From NCBI RefSeq assembly GCF_947500835.1, contig NZ_CANMTQ010000011.1, forward strand, positions 1-64,000: a stretch of 64,000 nucleotides of DNA, read 5' to 3'. Both the position numbers and the translations under genes were made by a program. The notes below the pieces were generated by a model, which had not been told where the DNA came from, searched no databases, and was given only the letters and a program-made list of their open reading frames with translations. Below are positions 16,820 through 24,894 of this stretch, piece after piece (positions within the stretch are counted from its first letter, which is position 1; the number at the start of each line of letters is the position of its first letter). The stretch is from an uncultured Halomonas sp. (GTDB lineage: Bacteria > Pseudomonadota > Gammaproteobacteria > Pseudomonadales > Halomonadaceae).

Positions 16820-17090
16820 CTAGGGCCTGTTGACGTTTCATCGCGAACCGCGTTGCTGCATCAAAAAGTGTCAGTCAAGGCGCGAAGCGCAGGGAAGGGT
16901 TATTCCCTTTTCACGTTTCGCAACGCAGAATGGCGCTTTTTGCTGCGCAACCCGAAGGGCTGGGCCAGTTTTTATCCGCTGCTGCGTTAGTCGTCGTTCA
17001 TTTGGAATAACCAAATTTCTCTCCTCCTGCCTTGCCCCGAATAAAAACTGGCGCCAGCGCGGCCGTGAATGAAACGTCAACAGGCCCTAG
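16820..17090. mobile_element. MITE-like element with 22-bp perfect terminal inverted repeats
   Basis: The left end starts CTAGGGCCTGTTGACG and is a perfect 22-base inverted copy of the right end (16820-16841 versus 17069-17090). Inside, GCCAGTTTTTAT (16964-16975) is inverted at 17041-17052, and further short palindromes occur. The 271-bp unit has no credible gene; the short open frames on both strands overlap each other and lack ribosome sites. CTAG at both ends could be part of the repeat or a target duplication. The right end supplies the last two bases and stop of the LysR gene. Non-autonomous transposable element or large REP-like palindrome is the likely nature; genome copy number is not visible here. 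Confidence 0.65.
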
Positions 17091-18040
17091 GCCATCTGCA
17101 AGCGCCGACTGAGGGTTCGATATTGCTCCTGCAGGCCCTCAAACAGGGTCTGGCGCAGCCAGCCATGGCCCGCGTCCCCATGATAGCGCTCATGCCAGAC
17201 CAGCCAGTAGGAAAAGGGCGCCACCTCAAGCGGTAGCCGCCGCAGCGCCAATGGCCAGTGATCGAGTATGCTGGCGGCCAGACACCCGGGCACACACAGC
17301 AACAGGTCACTGTGCTGCGTCGCTGAAAAACTCGCCAGAAAATGCGGCTGGCGCAAGCTGACACGGCGTTTCAACCCATGCTTGGCCAAGGCCAGATCCA
17401 CCGCCCCTCTATCGTCACCCCCCATGCTGATCAACTGATGATCCGCACCCAGAAAGGCCTCCAAGGTAAATTCTTCTTCTGGCTTGACCGCCAGCGGATG
17501 ATTTTCGCGCATCACGCAAACGAAATGATCGCTGCCGATCTCGCGCCCGTGCACACTGGCCGGCACCCGATCGCCGGGTACGCAAAGCGCCAACTCCGGT
17601 CCACCCTCGTCGAGCTTCTGCTCGATGCTGCCGCTGTAGCCTTGGATATCCAAGCGTAGATGCGGCGCCTGGTACTTGAGGGTTTGCCACTGATGCACGA
17701 GAAAGGCGTGCATACCGTAATCGGAAGTCGCCAGTTGAAATCGTCGAGTCGTGCTCGCCGGATCGAATTCAGGAGGGGCCAGCAGTGTCCCCAACTCTTC
17801 CAACAGTCGTGCCAAGGGTGGCCCCAGTGCCTCCGCTCGCGCCGTGGGACGTAACCCGCGGTGGGTCCGCACGAACAAAGGATCGTCCAAGGAATAACGC
17901 AGTCGAGACAGGGTGCGCGATACCGCAGGCTGACTGAGATTGAGTCGCTCTGCTGCCCGGGTGACGCTTCGTGAGTCCAGTAACGCGTGCAGGGTGACCA
18001 AGGCATTCAGGTCGTGATGGGCTAGATCGGCAAGGTGCAT
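17087..18040 (-). CDS. LysR-family transcriptional regulator
   Basis: A 317-residue regulator, normal for the family. The N-terminal winged helix-turn-helix reads LLDSRSVTRAAERLNLSQPA followed by VSRTLSRLRYSLDDPLFVRT (about residues 20-59). The effector-binding domain carries the PBP2-like strand FQLATSDYGMHAFLV and resembles the NodD/SyrM-like group. It is divergent from the CurA-like reductase gene, with a 161-base gap that includes an inverted repeat, so it probably controls the two reductase genes. The TAG stop is formed at the edge of the MITE-like element, suggesting the insertion touched the gene's 3' end without truncating it noticeably. Confidence 0.9.
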   Translation of the reverse strand: MHLADLAHHDLNALVTLHALLDSRSVTRAAERLNLSQPAVSRTLSRLRYSLDDPLFVRTHRGLRPTARAEALGPPLARLLEELGTLLAPPEFDPASTTRRFQLATSDYGMHAFLVHQWQTLKYQAPHLRLDIQGYSGSIEQKLDEGGPELALCVPGDRVPASVHGREIGSDHFVCVMRENHPLAVKPEEEFTLEAFLGADHQLISMGGDDRGAVDLALAKHGLKRRVSLRQPHFLASFSATQHSDLLLCVPGCLAASILDHWPLALRRLPLEVAPFSYWLVWHERYHGDAGHGWLRQTLFEGLQEQYRTLSRRLQMA

Positions 18041-18095
18041 ACAATTATCGCCATGGTGATGGTTAACAGCGTTTCAATGGCTATGTTATCAGCAT

Positions 18096-18125
18096 AATGC
18101 ATATCGCTTTTAAGCAACTTGCATT
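18096..18125. promoter_or_regulatory. Candidate LysR-binding inverted repeat
   Basis: AATGCA (18096-18101) and TGCATT (18120-18125) form a spaced dyad in the LysR-reductase gap. Spacing is larger than a classic T-N11-A box, so this is a weak proposal. Confidence 0.25.
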
Positions 18126-18201
18126 GGCGTGATATTACCGAACTGACTATTCTGGTGCCATTGCTTCAAGGCGATGAATGTTTGGCACACAGGAGTGAGC
18201 T

Positions 18202-19200
18202 ATGAAAAGCCGTTATTTTACTATCCACGATCATCCTCAAGGCATGCCGAAGCGCGACCTGTTCAAGCTCGAGGAGCATGACCTTCCCGAGCTACAGGAT
18301 GGCGAGGTACGTATTCGCAACACCTGGCTTTCCGTGGACCCCTACATGCGCGGGCGCATGGATGGCGTGACCACCTATATTGAACCCTTTGAACTAGGCA
18401 AGCCCCTGGAAGGCGCCGCTGTGGGCGAGGTCATCGAGTCACGGAATTCCAGCTTCAAGGAAGGCGACAAGGTGCGTCATATGGGCGGCTGGCGTGATGT
18501 TGCTCAACTGCCTGGCGACCAGGTCGAAGCGCTCCCTGAGTTCGACGTCCCTGAGCAGGCCTATCTCGGCGTACTCGGCATGCCGGGCACCACCGCCTGG
18601 GTGGGACTCAATATCATCGCCGAGATGAAGGATGGCGACAACGTGCTCGTCAGCGCCGCGAGTGGCGCAGTAGGGTCTTTAGCCGTGCAGCTGGCCAAGG
18701 CCAAGGGCGGCACCGTGGTAGGCATCGCCGGTGACCAGAAGAAACTCGACTGGCTCGAATCCCAGGGCGTCAAGGCGGTGAGCTATAAAGGCAAGGACGC
18801 CAAGCAGCTGAGCGAAGATCTCAAGAACGCCTGCCCGGAGGGCTTTGATGTCTATTACGAAAACGTCGGCGGCGACTGCCTGGAAGCAGCGCTGAACAAC
18901 CTCAGGGTCGGTGCGCGCATCGCCGTATGCGGCATGATCTCGCGCTACAACGATGAAGGTCCGAGTGCCGGCCCCGGCAATCTGGCAATGATCCTGATTC
19001 GTCGCGCGCGCATGCAAGGCTTCATCGTCTTCGATCACTGGGAACATCACACCGACTTCTTGAAGGAGTTTGGCCCCAGGGTCGCCAAGGGCGAGATCGA
19101 CTATCAGGAAACCGTCGAGGAAGGACTGGAGCAGACGCCGGACGCCTTCCTGAAGCTCTTCGAAGGCGGCAATCAAGGCAAGATGCTGGTCAAGCTGTAA
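18202..19200 (+). CDS. curA: Zinc-independent MDR-family NADPH reductase (CurA-like)
   Basis: Medium-chain reductase of 332 residues of the prostaglandin reductase/CurA group, which reduces activated double bonds of alpha,beta-unsaturated ketones or aldehydes using NADPH. Family features are WLSVDPYMRGRM near residue 42, the nucleotide-binding VSAASGAVGSLAVQLAK (about residues 150-166), and YYENVGGDCLEAALNNLRVG. No zinc-ligand set is present. A GGAGTGAG-type ribosome site precedes the ATG. It is divergent from a LysR regulator and followed by an old yellow enzyme gene on the same strand. Both enzymes would act on electrophilic enones, suggesting a detoxification pair. Confidence 0.88.
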   Translation: MKSRYFTIHDHPQGMPKRDLFKLEEHDLPELQDGEVRIRNTWLSVDPYMRGRMDGVTTYIEPFELGKPLEGAAVGEVIESRNSSFKEGDKVRHMGGWRDVAQLPGDQVEALPEFDVPEQAYLGVLGMPGTTAWVGLNIIAEMKDGDNVLVSAASGAVGSLAVQLAKAKGGTVVGIAGDQKKLDWLESQGVKAVSYKGKDAKQLSEDLKNACPEGFDVYYENVGGDCLEAALNNLRVGARIAVCGMISRYNDEGPSAGPGNLAMILIRRARMQGFIVFDHWEHHTDFLKEFGPRVAKGEIDYQETVEEGLEQTPDAFLKLFEGGNQGKMLVKL

Positions 19201-19227
19201 CCCCTTTCTTCTGATTTTTTTCCATAG

Positions 19228-19251
19228 GGCCTGTTTCTATCGACACAGGCC
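19228..19251 (+). terminator. Hairpin between the two reductase genes
   Basis: GGCCTGT (19228-19234) pairs with ACAGGCC (19245-19251). It follows the CurA-like stop by 28 bases, with a T-rich tract before rather than after it, so termination would be partial. Its left arm sits in TAGGGCCTGTT, the same 11 bases as the left end of the MITE-like element. Confidence 0.4.
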
Positions 19252-19280
19252 TGACTTTCCCAATTTCTCAAGGACACTCC

Positions 19281-20402
19281 ATGGCACATGAAACCTTATT
19301 GACGCCGGTTCGTTTCGGCAGTCTTACGCTTCCCAATCGCATACTGATGGCTCCCCTTACCCGGGCCCGCACCCCGGATAGCGTTCCCGGCGAGCTACAG
19401 CAAGCCTATTATGGTCAGCGCGCCGGTGCCGGCCTTGTCATCAGCGAGGCCACCAATATCTCCCCTACCGCCCAGGGTTACGTTTATACGCCGGGCATCT
19501 GGACCGATGAGCAAGAAGCCGGCTGGAAGAAGGTGGTGGACGCGGTTCACGCCAAGGGTGGCCGCATGGCATTGCAACTCTGGCATGTGGGCCGGGTTTC
19601 CCACGAAATGGTACAGCCTGACGGCCAGGCGCCGGTAGCCCCCAGCGCACTGAAGGGCGAAGGCGCTCAATGCTTCGTCGAGTTCGAAGATGGTAGCGCC
19701 GGTCGTCACGACACCAGCACGCCCCGGGCCCTGGAAACCGACGAGATCGCTGACGTGGTTGAAGATTATCGTCAGGCGGCGATCCGCGCCAAGCGTGCCG
19801 GCTTCGACATGGTCGAGTTACATGCCGCCAACGCCTATCTGCTCAACCAGTTCCTGGCCACCGGTAGCAATCAGCGCACCGACCAGTATGGCGGCTCTAT
19901 TGAAAATCGCGCCCGCTTCCCGCTGGAAGCACTCGATGCGGTGGCGGAAGTGTTCGGCCCGGAACGTACCGGCATTCGCATGTCGCCGTTCATCGAGATC
20001 TTCGGTTTGACCGACGACGAGCCCGAGGAGATGGCCTTCTACATGGCGGAGCAGCTTTCCAAGCGCGGTATCGCCTATCTGCATATCAATGAGCCGGACT
20101 GGGCCGGAGGCGACATCAAGCTGACGGATGATTTCCGTCGCGCCCTGCGGGAGCGCTTCAAGGGCAGCCTGATCTTCTGCGGTCATTACGACGCAGAAAG
20201 CGCCGAACGCATCATTGGTGACGGCATCGCCGACGCCGTGGCAATCGGTCGCTCCTACATCGCCAACCCGGATCTCGTCGAGCGTTATCGTCTAGGCGCC
20301 ACGCTCAACGAGCCCAATCCGGACACCTTCTACGGCGGCAAGGAAGAAGGCTATACGGACTACCCCTTCCTGGATAACGGCTACGATCGGCTCTCGTCCT
20401 GA
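19281..20402 (+). CDS. nemA: Old yellow enzyme-type alkene reductase
   Basis: FMN-dependent ene-reductase of 373 residues, similar to NemA. The N-terminal LLTPVRFGSLTLPNRILMAP and PLTRARTPDSVPGELQQAYY, the active-site FDMVELHAANAYLLNQFLA (His/Asn pair for substrate binding), QYGGSIENRARFPLEALDA and the C-terminal phosphate-binding ADAVAIGRSYIANPDLVERY are all typical. It would reduce unsaturated carbonyls or nitro compounds in the cytoplasm with NAD(P)H. It lies 80 bases after the CurA-like gene and ends before a GC hairpin, so the two may form one LysR-controlled transcript. Confidence 0.9.
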   Translation: MAHETLLTPVRFGSLTLPNRILMAPLTRARTPDSVPGELQQAYYGQRAGAGLVISEATNISPTAQGYVYTPGIWTDEQEAGWKKVVDAVHAKGGRMALQLWHVGRVSHEMVQPDGQAPVAPSALKGEGAQCFVEFEDGSAGRHDTSTPRALETDEIADVVEDYRQAAIRAKRAGFDMVELHAANAYLLNQFLATGSNQRTDQYGGSIENRARFPLEALDAVAEVFGPERTGIRMSPFIEIFGLTDDEPEEMAFYMAEQLSKRGIAYLHINEPDWAGGDIKLTDDFRRALRERFKGSLIFCGHYDAESAERIIGDGIADAVAIGRSYIANPDLVERYRLGATLNEPNPDTFYGGKEEGYTDYPFLDNGYDRLSS

Positions 20403-20426
20403 TCGAAACCGTCCCGCGCTAGACAA

Positions 20427-20457
20427 GACGCCGGTGAGGCTTATGCCCGCCGGCGTC
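20427..20457 (+). terminator. Terminator-like hairpin after nemA
   Basis: GACGCCGG (20427-20434) pairs with CCGGCGTC (20450-20457), followed by ATTGTATTTG. It starts 25 bases after the nemA stop and supports a downstream start at 20542 for the next gene. Confidence 0.55.
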
Positions 20458-20541
20458 ATTGTATTTGCGCTGGTTCAATCTATCATTTGGTCTCTTGCAG
20501 TTAGAGAATATCTCGATACAGTCAACTGCGGGATTCAGAAG

Positions 20542-20940
20542 ATGTTCTTCACCTTATTGCTGTTCACTTTTTTGATTTCTGCTGCGGTATCCGCGGGTGT
20601 GGTCATACTCTTCAACACATCGATTGCAAAAATCCTGCAGCGCATCGTCAAGGATGACATCAGTACGGCTTGGCATCGCTATATCACCTTCGCTGGCTTT
20701 GTAGTGGGCATCTCGGGAGGCGTGCGGATCTATGCTCTCGAACGCTATATCAGTGCGCCGAACAAGGATGCCGAAATGCTCCAGTTGACCACCGAGCGCT
20801 GGACACTGGAGATTTACCGGACCGTGATCGAAACACTCCAGAGCATTGCCTGGATGTACCTGGTCGTTTTCGTGATCGCTCTGGTGGCCTTTGTGATCGT
20901 CAAAGGGTTCGAGCTCAAGCATAGCGCCAATAAGCAATAG
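20542..20940 (+). CDS. Unknown three-TM membrane protein
   Basis: A 132-residue protein I do not recognise. Hydrophobic segments lie at about residues 1-26, 46-62 and 104-124, with a polar stretch between TM2 and TM3 (SAPNKDAEMLQLTTERWTLE) and a basic C-terminus. I chose the ATG at 20542 because the frame upstream runs through the nemA terminator hairpin; the ribosome site is weak (CAGAAG). It is convergent with the alcohol dehydrogenase gene, whose end is 27 bases away. No enzyme motif is seen. Confidence 0.55.
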   Translation: MFFTLLLFTFLISAAVSAGVVILFNTSIAKILQRIVKDDISTAWHRYITFAGFVVGISGGVRIYALERYISAPNKDAEMLQLTTERWTLEIYRTVIETLQSIAWMYLVVFVIALVAFVIVKGFELKHSANKQ

Positions 20941-20967
20941 CCGCCCCTATATCCAGAAAGCAGCCAG

Positions 20968-22113
20968 TCACATGCAGCTTCGAAACAATCCCTTGAGATT
21001 CTCGACGGTCAATTCCACCGGGTTTCCACCACAGCTTGGGTCCTCAATGGCCATTTCCGCCAGCTCGCCGATACGATCCGGCGTGGCCCCCAGGTCCGAG
21101 AGTTTGCGCGGAATGCCCATCTGGTCATTGAACGCCTGCACGAAACTCGTGAAACCCTCGAAACCGCCATCGATGCCCAGATAGGCGGCGACCCTATCGA
21201 ACCGGTCGCGAATGCTGTCGGCGTTGAAGGCCAGCACCACCGGCATGCACACGGCATTGGTGGTGCCGTGATGGGTGTTGAATACCGCGCCGATCGGATG
21301 GCTCATGGCATGGATCGCGCCCAGTCCCTTCTGGAAGGCGGTGGCGCCCATCATCGCCGCACTCATCATGTGAGCGCGTGCTTCTATATCGCTGCCGTCC
21401 GCATAGGCCCGGGGCAAATACTCCTTGACCAGCCGCATGCCTTCCAGCGCAATGCCCTGGCTCATCGGGTGGTAATGGGGGCTTGAAAAGGCCTCGACAC
21501 AGTGGGCAAAGGCGTCCAGCCCAGTGCCGGCGGTGATCGTCTTTGGCATACCCACCGTCAGCTCGGGATCGCAGATCACCACCGTGGGCAGGATCCTGGG
21601 GTGAAAGATGATCTTCTTCACGTGGGTGGCCGGGTTGGTGATGACGCTGGCGCGGCCCACCTCGGCGCCGGTGCCGGCGGTGGTGGGTACCGCCACGATG
21701 GGGGCGATGGCGTCCGCGTCGGCACGCGTCCACCAGTCGCCAATATCCTCGAAATCCCACACCGGCCGGGTCTGGCCGGCCATGAAGGCCACCAGCTTGC
21801 CCAGGTCCAGTCCCGACCCACCGCCGAAGGCGATCACGCCGTCATGGCCACCGGTCTTGTAGGCCTCGATCCCGGCCGTCAGGTTGCCTTCCGTGGGATT
21901 GGAATCGACCTCGGCGAACAGGCCACGACCCAGGCCGGCGCTTTCCATGATGTCCAGTGTCGCCCGGGTGATCGGCAGTTCGGCCAGGCCCCGATCCGTC
22001 ACCAGCAAGGGGCGTTTAATGCCTGCCTGGGCACAGGCCTCGGCTAATTCTTTGATCCGGCCTGCCCCGAAGCGGATCGCGGTGGGATAGGACCAGTTGC
22101 CAGTCAGCGTCAT
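20968..22113 (-). CDS. Iron-containing alcohol dehydrogenase
   Basis: Group III NAD(P)-dependent alcohol dehydrogenase of 381 residues. The cofactor loop GVIAFGGGSGLDLGKLVAFM, the PTTAGTGAEV motif and the metal-ligand segments DAFAHCVEAF and HAMSHPIGAVFNTHHG (three His plus Asp) are present. The ATG at 22113 has AAGGTG 6 bases upstream and overlaps the aldehyde dehydrogenase stop by ATGA; the longer frame lies inside that gene. It is the last gene of the TRAP/gamma-glutamyl operon. There it would oxidise an alcohol group of the transported substrate, for example a gamma-glutamylated amino alcohol, to the aldehyde used by the adjacent dehydrogenase. The precise substrate is inferred. Confidence 0.9.
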   Translation of the reverse strand: MTLTGNWSYPTAIRFGAGRIKELAEACAQAGIKRPLLVTDRGLAELPITRATLDIMESAGLGRGLFAEVDSNPTEGNLTAGIEAYKTGGHDGVIAFGGGSGLDLGKLVAFMAGQTRPVWDFEDIGDWWTRADADAIAPIVAVPTTAGTGAEVGRASVITNPATHVKKIIFHPRILPTVVICDPELTVGMPKTITAGTGLDAFAHCVEAFSSPHYHPMSQGIALEGMRLVKEYLPRAYADGSDIEARAHMMSAAMMGATAFQKGLGAIHAMSHPIGAVFNTHHGTTNAVCMPVVLAFNADSIRDRFDRVAAYLGIDGGFEGFTSFVQAFNDQMGIPRKLSDLGATPDRIGELAEMAIEDPSCGGNPVELTVENLKGLFRSCM

Positions 22114-23492
22114 GGTGTCACCTTCTTCAGATGATAGGACTTGGGGCGGGTCAGGTTGTGATAACCGATCACCGACAGCCCGCCGCCGCGGCCGGTTTCC
22201 TTGCAGCCGGTCCAGCACAGCCCCGGATCGAGATAATCGGCGCGGTTCATGAACACCGTGCCGGTCTCGATCCTATCACCCACCCACTGCGCCCGGTTGA
22301 TATCCGCGGTCCACAGGCTGGCGGTCAGGCCGAAGGGGCTGTCGTTCATCAGCTCGATCGCCTCCTCGTCGCCGGATACCGGCATGATGCCCACCACCGG
22401 GCCGAAGCTCTCGTCACGCATCACGCGCATGTCATGGGTCACATCGGTCAGGATCTGCGGGGTCAGATAGACGCCGCCGTCATCTTCCGGCTTTGGTGTG
22501 ATATGAGCCTTGGCACCGGCGGCCACAGCCTCATCGATCTGGGCACGCACTTCCCTGGCAAAGCGGGCGTGCGCCATGGGGCCGATGTCCGTGGCCGGGT
22601 CCAGCGGGTTACCCAGCCTGTAAGCCTCGACGAGGGCCACCGCCTTGTCGACGAAGGCGTCGAACAGCCCATCATGCACATAGATGCGCTCGATCCCGCA
22701 GCAGCATTGCCCCGAGTTGAACATCGCCGCGCCGATCAGGGTATCGACCGCCGCCTCGAGGTCTGCGTCGTCCATGACGTAGCCCGGATCCTTGCCGCCC
22801 AGCTCCAGCCCCAATCCGATGAACGTGCCTGCCGCCGCCCGCTCCATCTCGCGCCCGCCATTGACGGAGCCGGTGAAGTTGACGAAATCGAACGACCGCG
22901 CCGCGATCAGCGCCGAGGTGGTGTCGTGATCGAGAAAGACGTTCTGGAAGACCGCCTCGGGCACACCAACGGAATGAAAGGCGTGCGCCATGCGCTCCCC
23001 CACCAGCAGGGTCTGGGTGGCGTGCTTGAGCAGCACCGTGTTGCCCGCGATCAGCGCCGGTGCAACGGTGTTGATCGCCGTCATGTAGGGATAATTCCAG
23101 GGCGCTACCACCAGCACCACACCATGGGGTATGCGCTTGATATAGCGCTTGAACGTTTCATCCTCACCCACCTTGATATCCGCCAGGGCCTCCCGGGCGA
23201 TTGTCGCCATGTGGCTGGCGCGCTCCTCGAACCCGCCGAATTCGCCGCCATGACGTACCGGACGGCCCATCATGTGCGCAAGTTCCGCCACGATGTCGTC
23301 GTTCATCGCACCCACGGCGGCGACGCCGGCCATCACCAGATCGATGCGTTCCTGCAAGGGGCGGGTAGCCCACTCCGCCTGGGCCGCCCGTGCTCGCTTG
23401 ACAGCTTGAGTCACCGCGTCATGCGACAACGTTTCGCGTTCGGCAAACACCGACCCGTCAATGGGTGAAACGCATTTCAACTTATGGCTCAT
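22110..23492 (-). CDS. NAD(P)-dependent aldehyde dehydrogenase
   Basis: A 460-residue aldehyde dehydrogenase. The active-site general base is in GLELGGKDPGYVMDDAD and the nucleophile in FNSGQCCCGIERIYV; the cofactor segments VVAPWNYPYMTAIN and FVNFTGSVNGGREMERAA are also present. It lies between the glutamine synthetase-like gene (15-base gap) and the alcohol dehydrogenase (ATGA overlap), so it is co-translated with the latter. In gamma-glutamyl catabolic routes such as the Puu pathway, the aldehyde dehydrogenase oxidises gamma-glutamyl-aminoaldehyde; an analogous role is likely but not proven. Confidence 0.9.
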   Translation of the reverse strand: MSHKLKCVSPIDGSVFAERETLSHDAVTQAVKRARAAQAEWATRPLQERIDLVMAGVAAVGAMNDDIVAELAHMMGRPVRHGGEFGGFEERASHMATIAREALADIKVGEDETFKRYIKRIPHGVVLVVAPWNYPYMTAINTVAPALIAGNTVLLKHATQTLLVGERMAHAFHSVGVPEAVFQNVFLDHDTTSALIAARSFDFVNFTGSVNGGREMERAAAGTFIGLGLELGGKDPGYVMDDADLEAAVDTLIGAAMFNSGQCCCGIERIYVHDGLFDAFVDKAVALVEAYRLGNPLDPATDIGPMAHARFAREVRAQIDEAVAAGAKAHITPKPEDDGGVYLTPQILTDVTHDMRVMRDESFGPVVGIMPVSGDEEAIELMNDSPFGLTASLWTADINRAQWVGDRIETGTVFMNRADYLDPGLCWTGCKETGRGGGLSVIGYHNLTRPKSYHLKKVTP

Positions 23493-23507
23493 CGTCGTCT
23501 CCCTTCC

Positions 23508-24869
23508 TCATGCCCGTTCGAAGCCGCGTGCGATCTCGTAATCGGTCACCACCCGGTCAAAATCCTCCAGCTCCACCTCGGCGGTCCGCGCATAGTGGTC
23601 GATCACGTCATCCCCCATCGCCGCACGCAGCATGGCTGAGTCTTTCAGCGCCTTATGCGCATCGCGCAAATTCTGCGGGATCAAGCCGCTAGTGCCCTCA
23701 TAGGTATCGCCCTCGGCGGGCGGGTCCAGCGCCAGCGCCTCCTCGATCCCCTTGAGACCAGCGGCCAGCTGCGCGGCCATGGCCAGGTAAGGGTTCAGGT
23801 CCGACCCGCCGATACGGCATTCGATACGCACCGCTTTAGTGCCCTCGGCGCACAGGCGAAAGCCGGCGGTGCGGTTGTCCACTGACCAGATCGTGCGGGT
23901 GGGCGCAAAGGTGCCCTTCTGGAAACGCTTGTAGCTGTTGATGTAGGGCGCCAGGAAATAGGTGTAGTCCGGGGCGTATTTCAGCAGCCCGGCCAGGTAG
24001 TGCTTCATCACCCCGGACATGCCCAGTTCGTCGCCTTCGTCAAAGAAGGCGGAGGCGCCCTCGTGCCACAGCGATTGATGCACGTGACTGGAACTGCCTA
24101 CCCGGTCACGATGCCATTTAGGCAGAAAGGTTGCCGCATGGCCCTGCTGCCAGGCAATTTCCTTGATCGCGTGCTTGGCGATGGTGTGATGATCCGCCGT
24201 GTCCAGCGCGGGCGCATAGCGGATGTTCAGCTCTTCCTGCCCGGCCTCGGCCTCCCCCTTGGTGCCTTCTACCGGGATGCCCGCTGCGTAGAGGTGATTG
24301 CGCAAGGGGCGCATCACGTGCTCTTCCTTGGTGGTCTGGAAGATGTGGTAATCCTCGTTGTAGCCGCTGATCGGGGCCAGGTCGCGGAAACCGTTCCGGC
24401 GAATCTCATCGACGCTCTTCTCGAACAGGAAAAATTCCAGCTCAGTCGCCATGATTGCATCGAATCCCATTGCCTCCAGCCGCGCAAGTTGGCGCTTGAG
24501 CATGGTGCGGGGTGAGTGAGGTACCGGTTCGTGGGTGTGATGATCCAGCACGTCGCACAGCACCATCGCCGTGCCCTCGAGCCATGGCACCGGGCGCAGG
24601 GTGTCGAGATCCGACTTCATCACGTAATCGCCATACCCGGACTGCCAGGAGGTACTGGCATAGCCGCCTGGTGTATCCATCTCCAGATCCGTGGCCAACA
24701 GGTAGTTGCAGCAATGCGTCTCCTCCCACCCCGCCTCCACGAAATGGCGCGCATGGAGCCGCTTGCCCATCAAACGGCCCTGCATGTCGACAAAACACAT
24801 AAGCACCGTATCAACCTCACCGCTCTCGACTTGATCCTCGAGGGCGTCGAACGTCAGCGCGCTGGTCAT
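23508..24869 (-). CDS. Glutamine synthetase-family gamma-glutamyl ligase (PuuA-like)
   Basis: A 453-residue GlnA-fold enzyme. The beta-grasp N-terminus (VDTVLMCFVDMQGRLMGKRL) and catalytic domain motifs are clear: TELEFFLFEKS, EGTKGEAEAGQEELNIRYA, GSSSHVHQSLW and ECRIGGSDLNPYLAMAAQLA. The form of these motifs and the context fit gamma-glutamylpolyamine or gamma-glutamylamide ligases rather than a housekeeping glutamine synthetase; the adenylylation tyrosine region of GlnA is not evident. It would couple glutamate to an amine at the cost of ATP. It follows the TRAP binding-protein gene by 25 bases and precedes two dehydrogenases. No PuuD-type hydrolase is in the cluster. Confidence 0.85.
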   Translation of the reverse strand: MTSALTFDALEDQVESGEVDTVLMCFVDMQGRLMGKRLHARHFVEAGWEETHCCNYLLATDLEMDTPGGYASTSWQSGYGDYVMKSDLDTLRPVPWLEGTAMVLCDVLDHHTHEPVPHSPRTMLKRQLARLEAMGFDAIMATELEFFLFEKSVDEIRRNGFRDLAPISGYNEDYHIFQTTKEEHVMRPLRNHLYAAGIPVEGTKGEAEAGQEELNIRYAPALDTADHHTIAKHAIKEIAWQQGHAATFLPKWHRDRVGSSSHVHQSLWHEGASAFFDEGDELGMSGVMKHYLAGLLKYAPDYTYFLAPYINSYKRFQKGTFAPTRTIWSVDNRTAGFRLCAEGTKAVRIECRIGGSDLNPYLAMAAQLAAGLKGIEEALALDPPAEGDTYEGTSGLIPQNLRDAHKALKDSAMLRAAMGDDVIDHYARTAEVELEDFDRVVTDYEIARGFERA

Positions 24870-24894
24870 CTCCGGTCATCCTTTATGGGTAGGA

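Noticed and set aside
16830..17080. Short open frames on both strands inside the MITE-like element
   Set aside because: They overlap each other, begin inside the inverted-repeat ends, and have no ribosome sites or known motifs.
22131..23468. 445-codon plus-strand open frame opposite the aldehyde dehydrogenase
   Set aside because: The minus-strand product has all aldehyde dehydrogenase motifs; the antisense product matches nothing.
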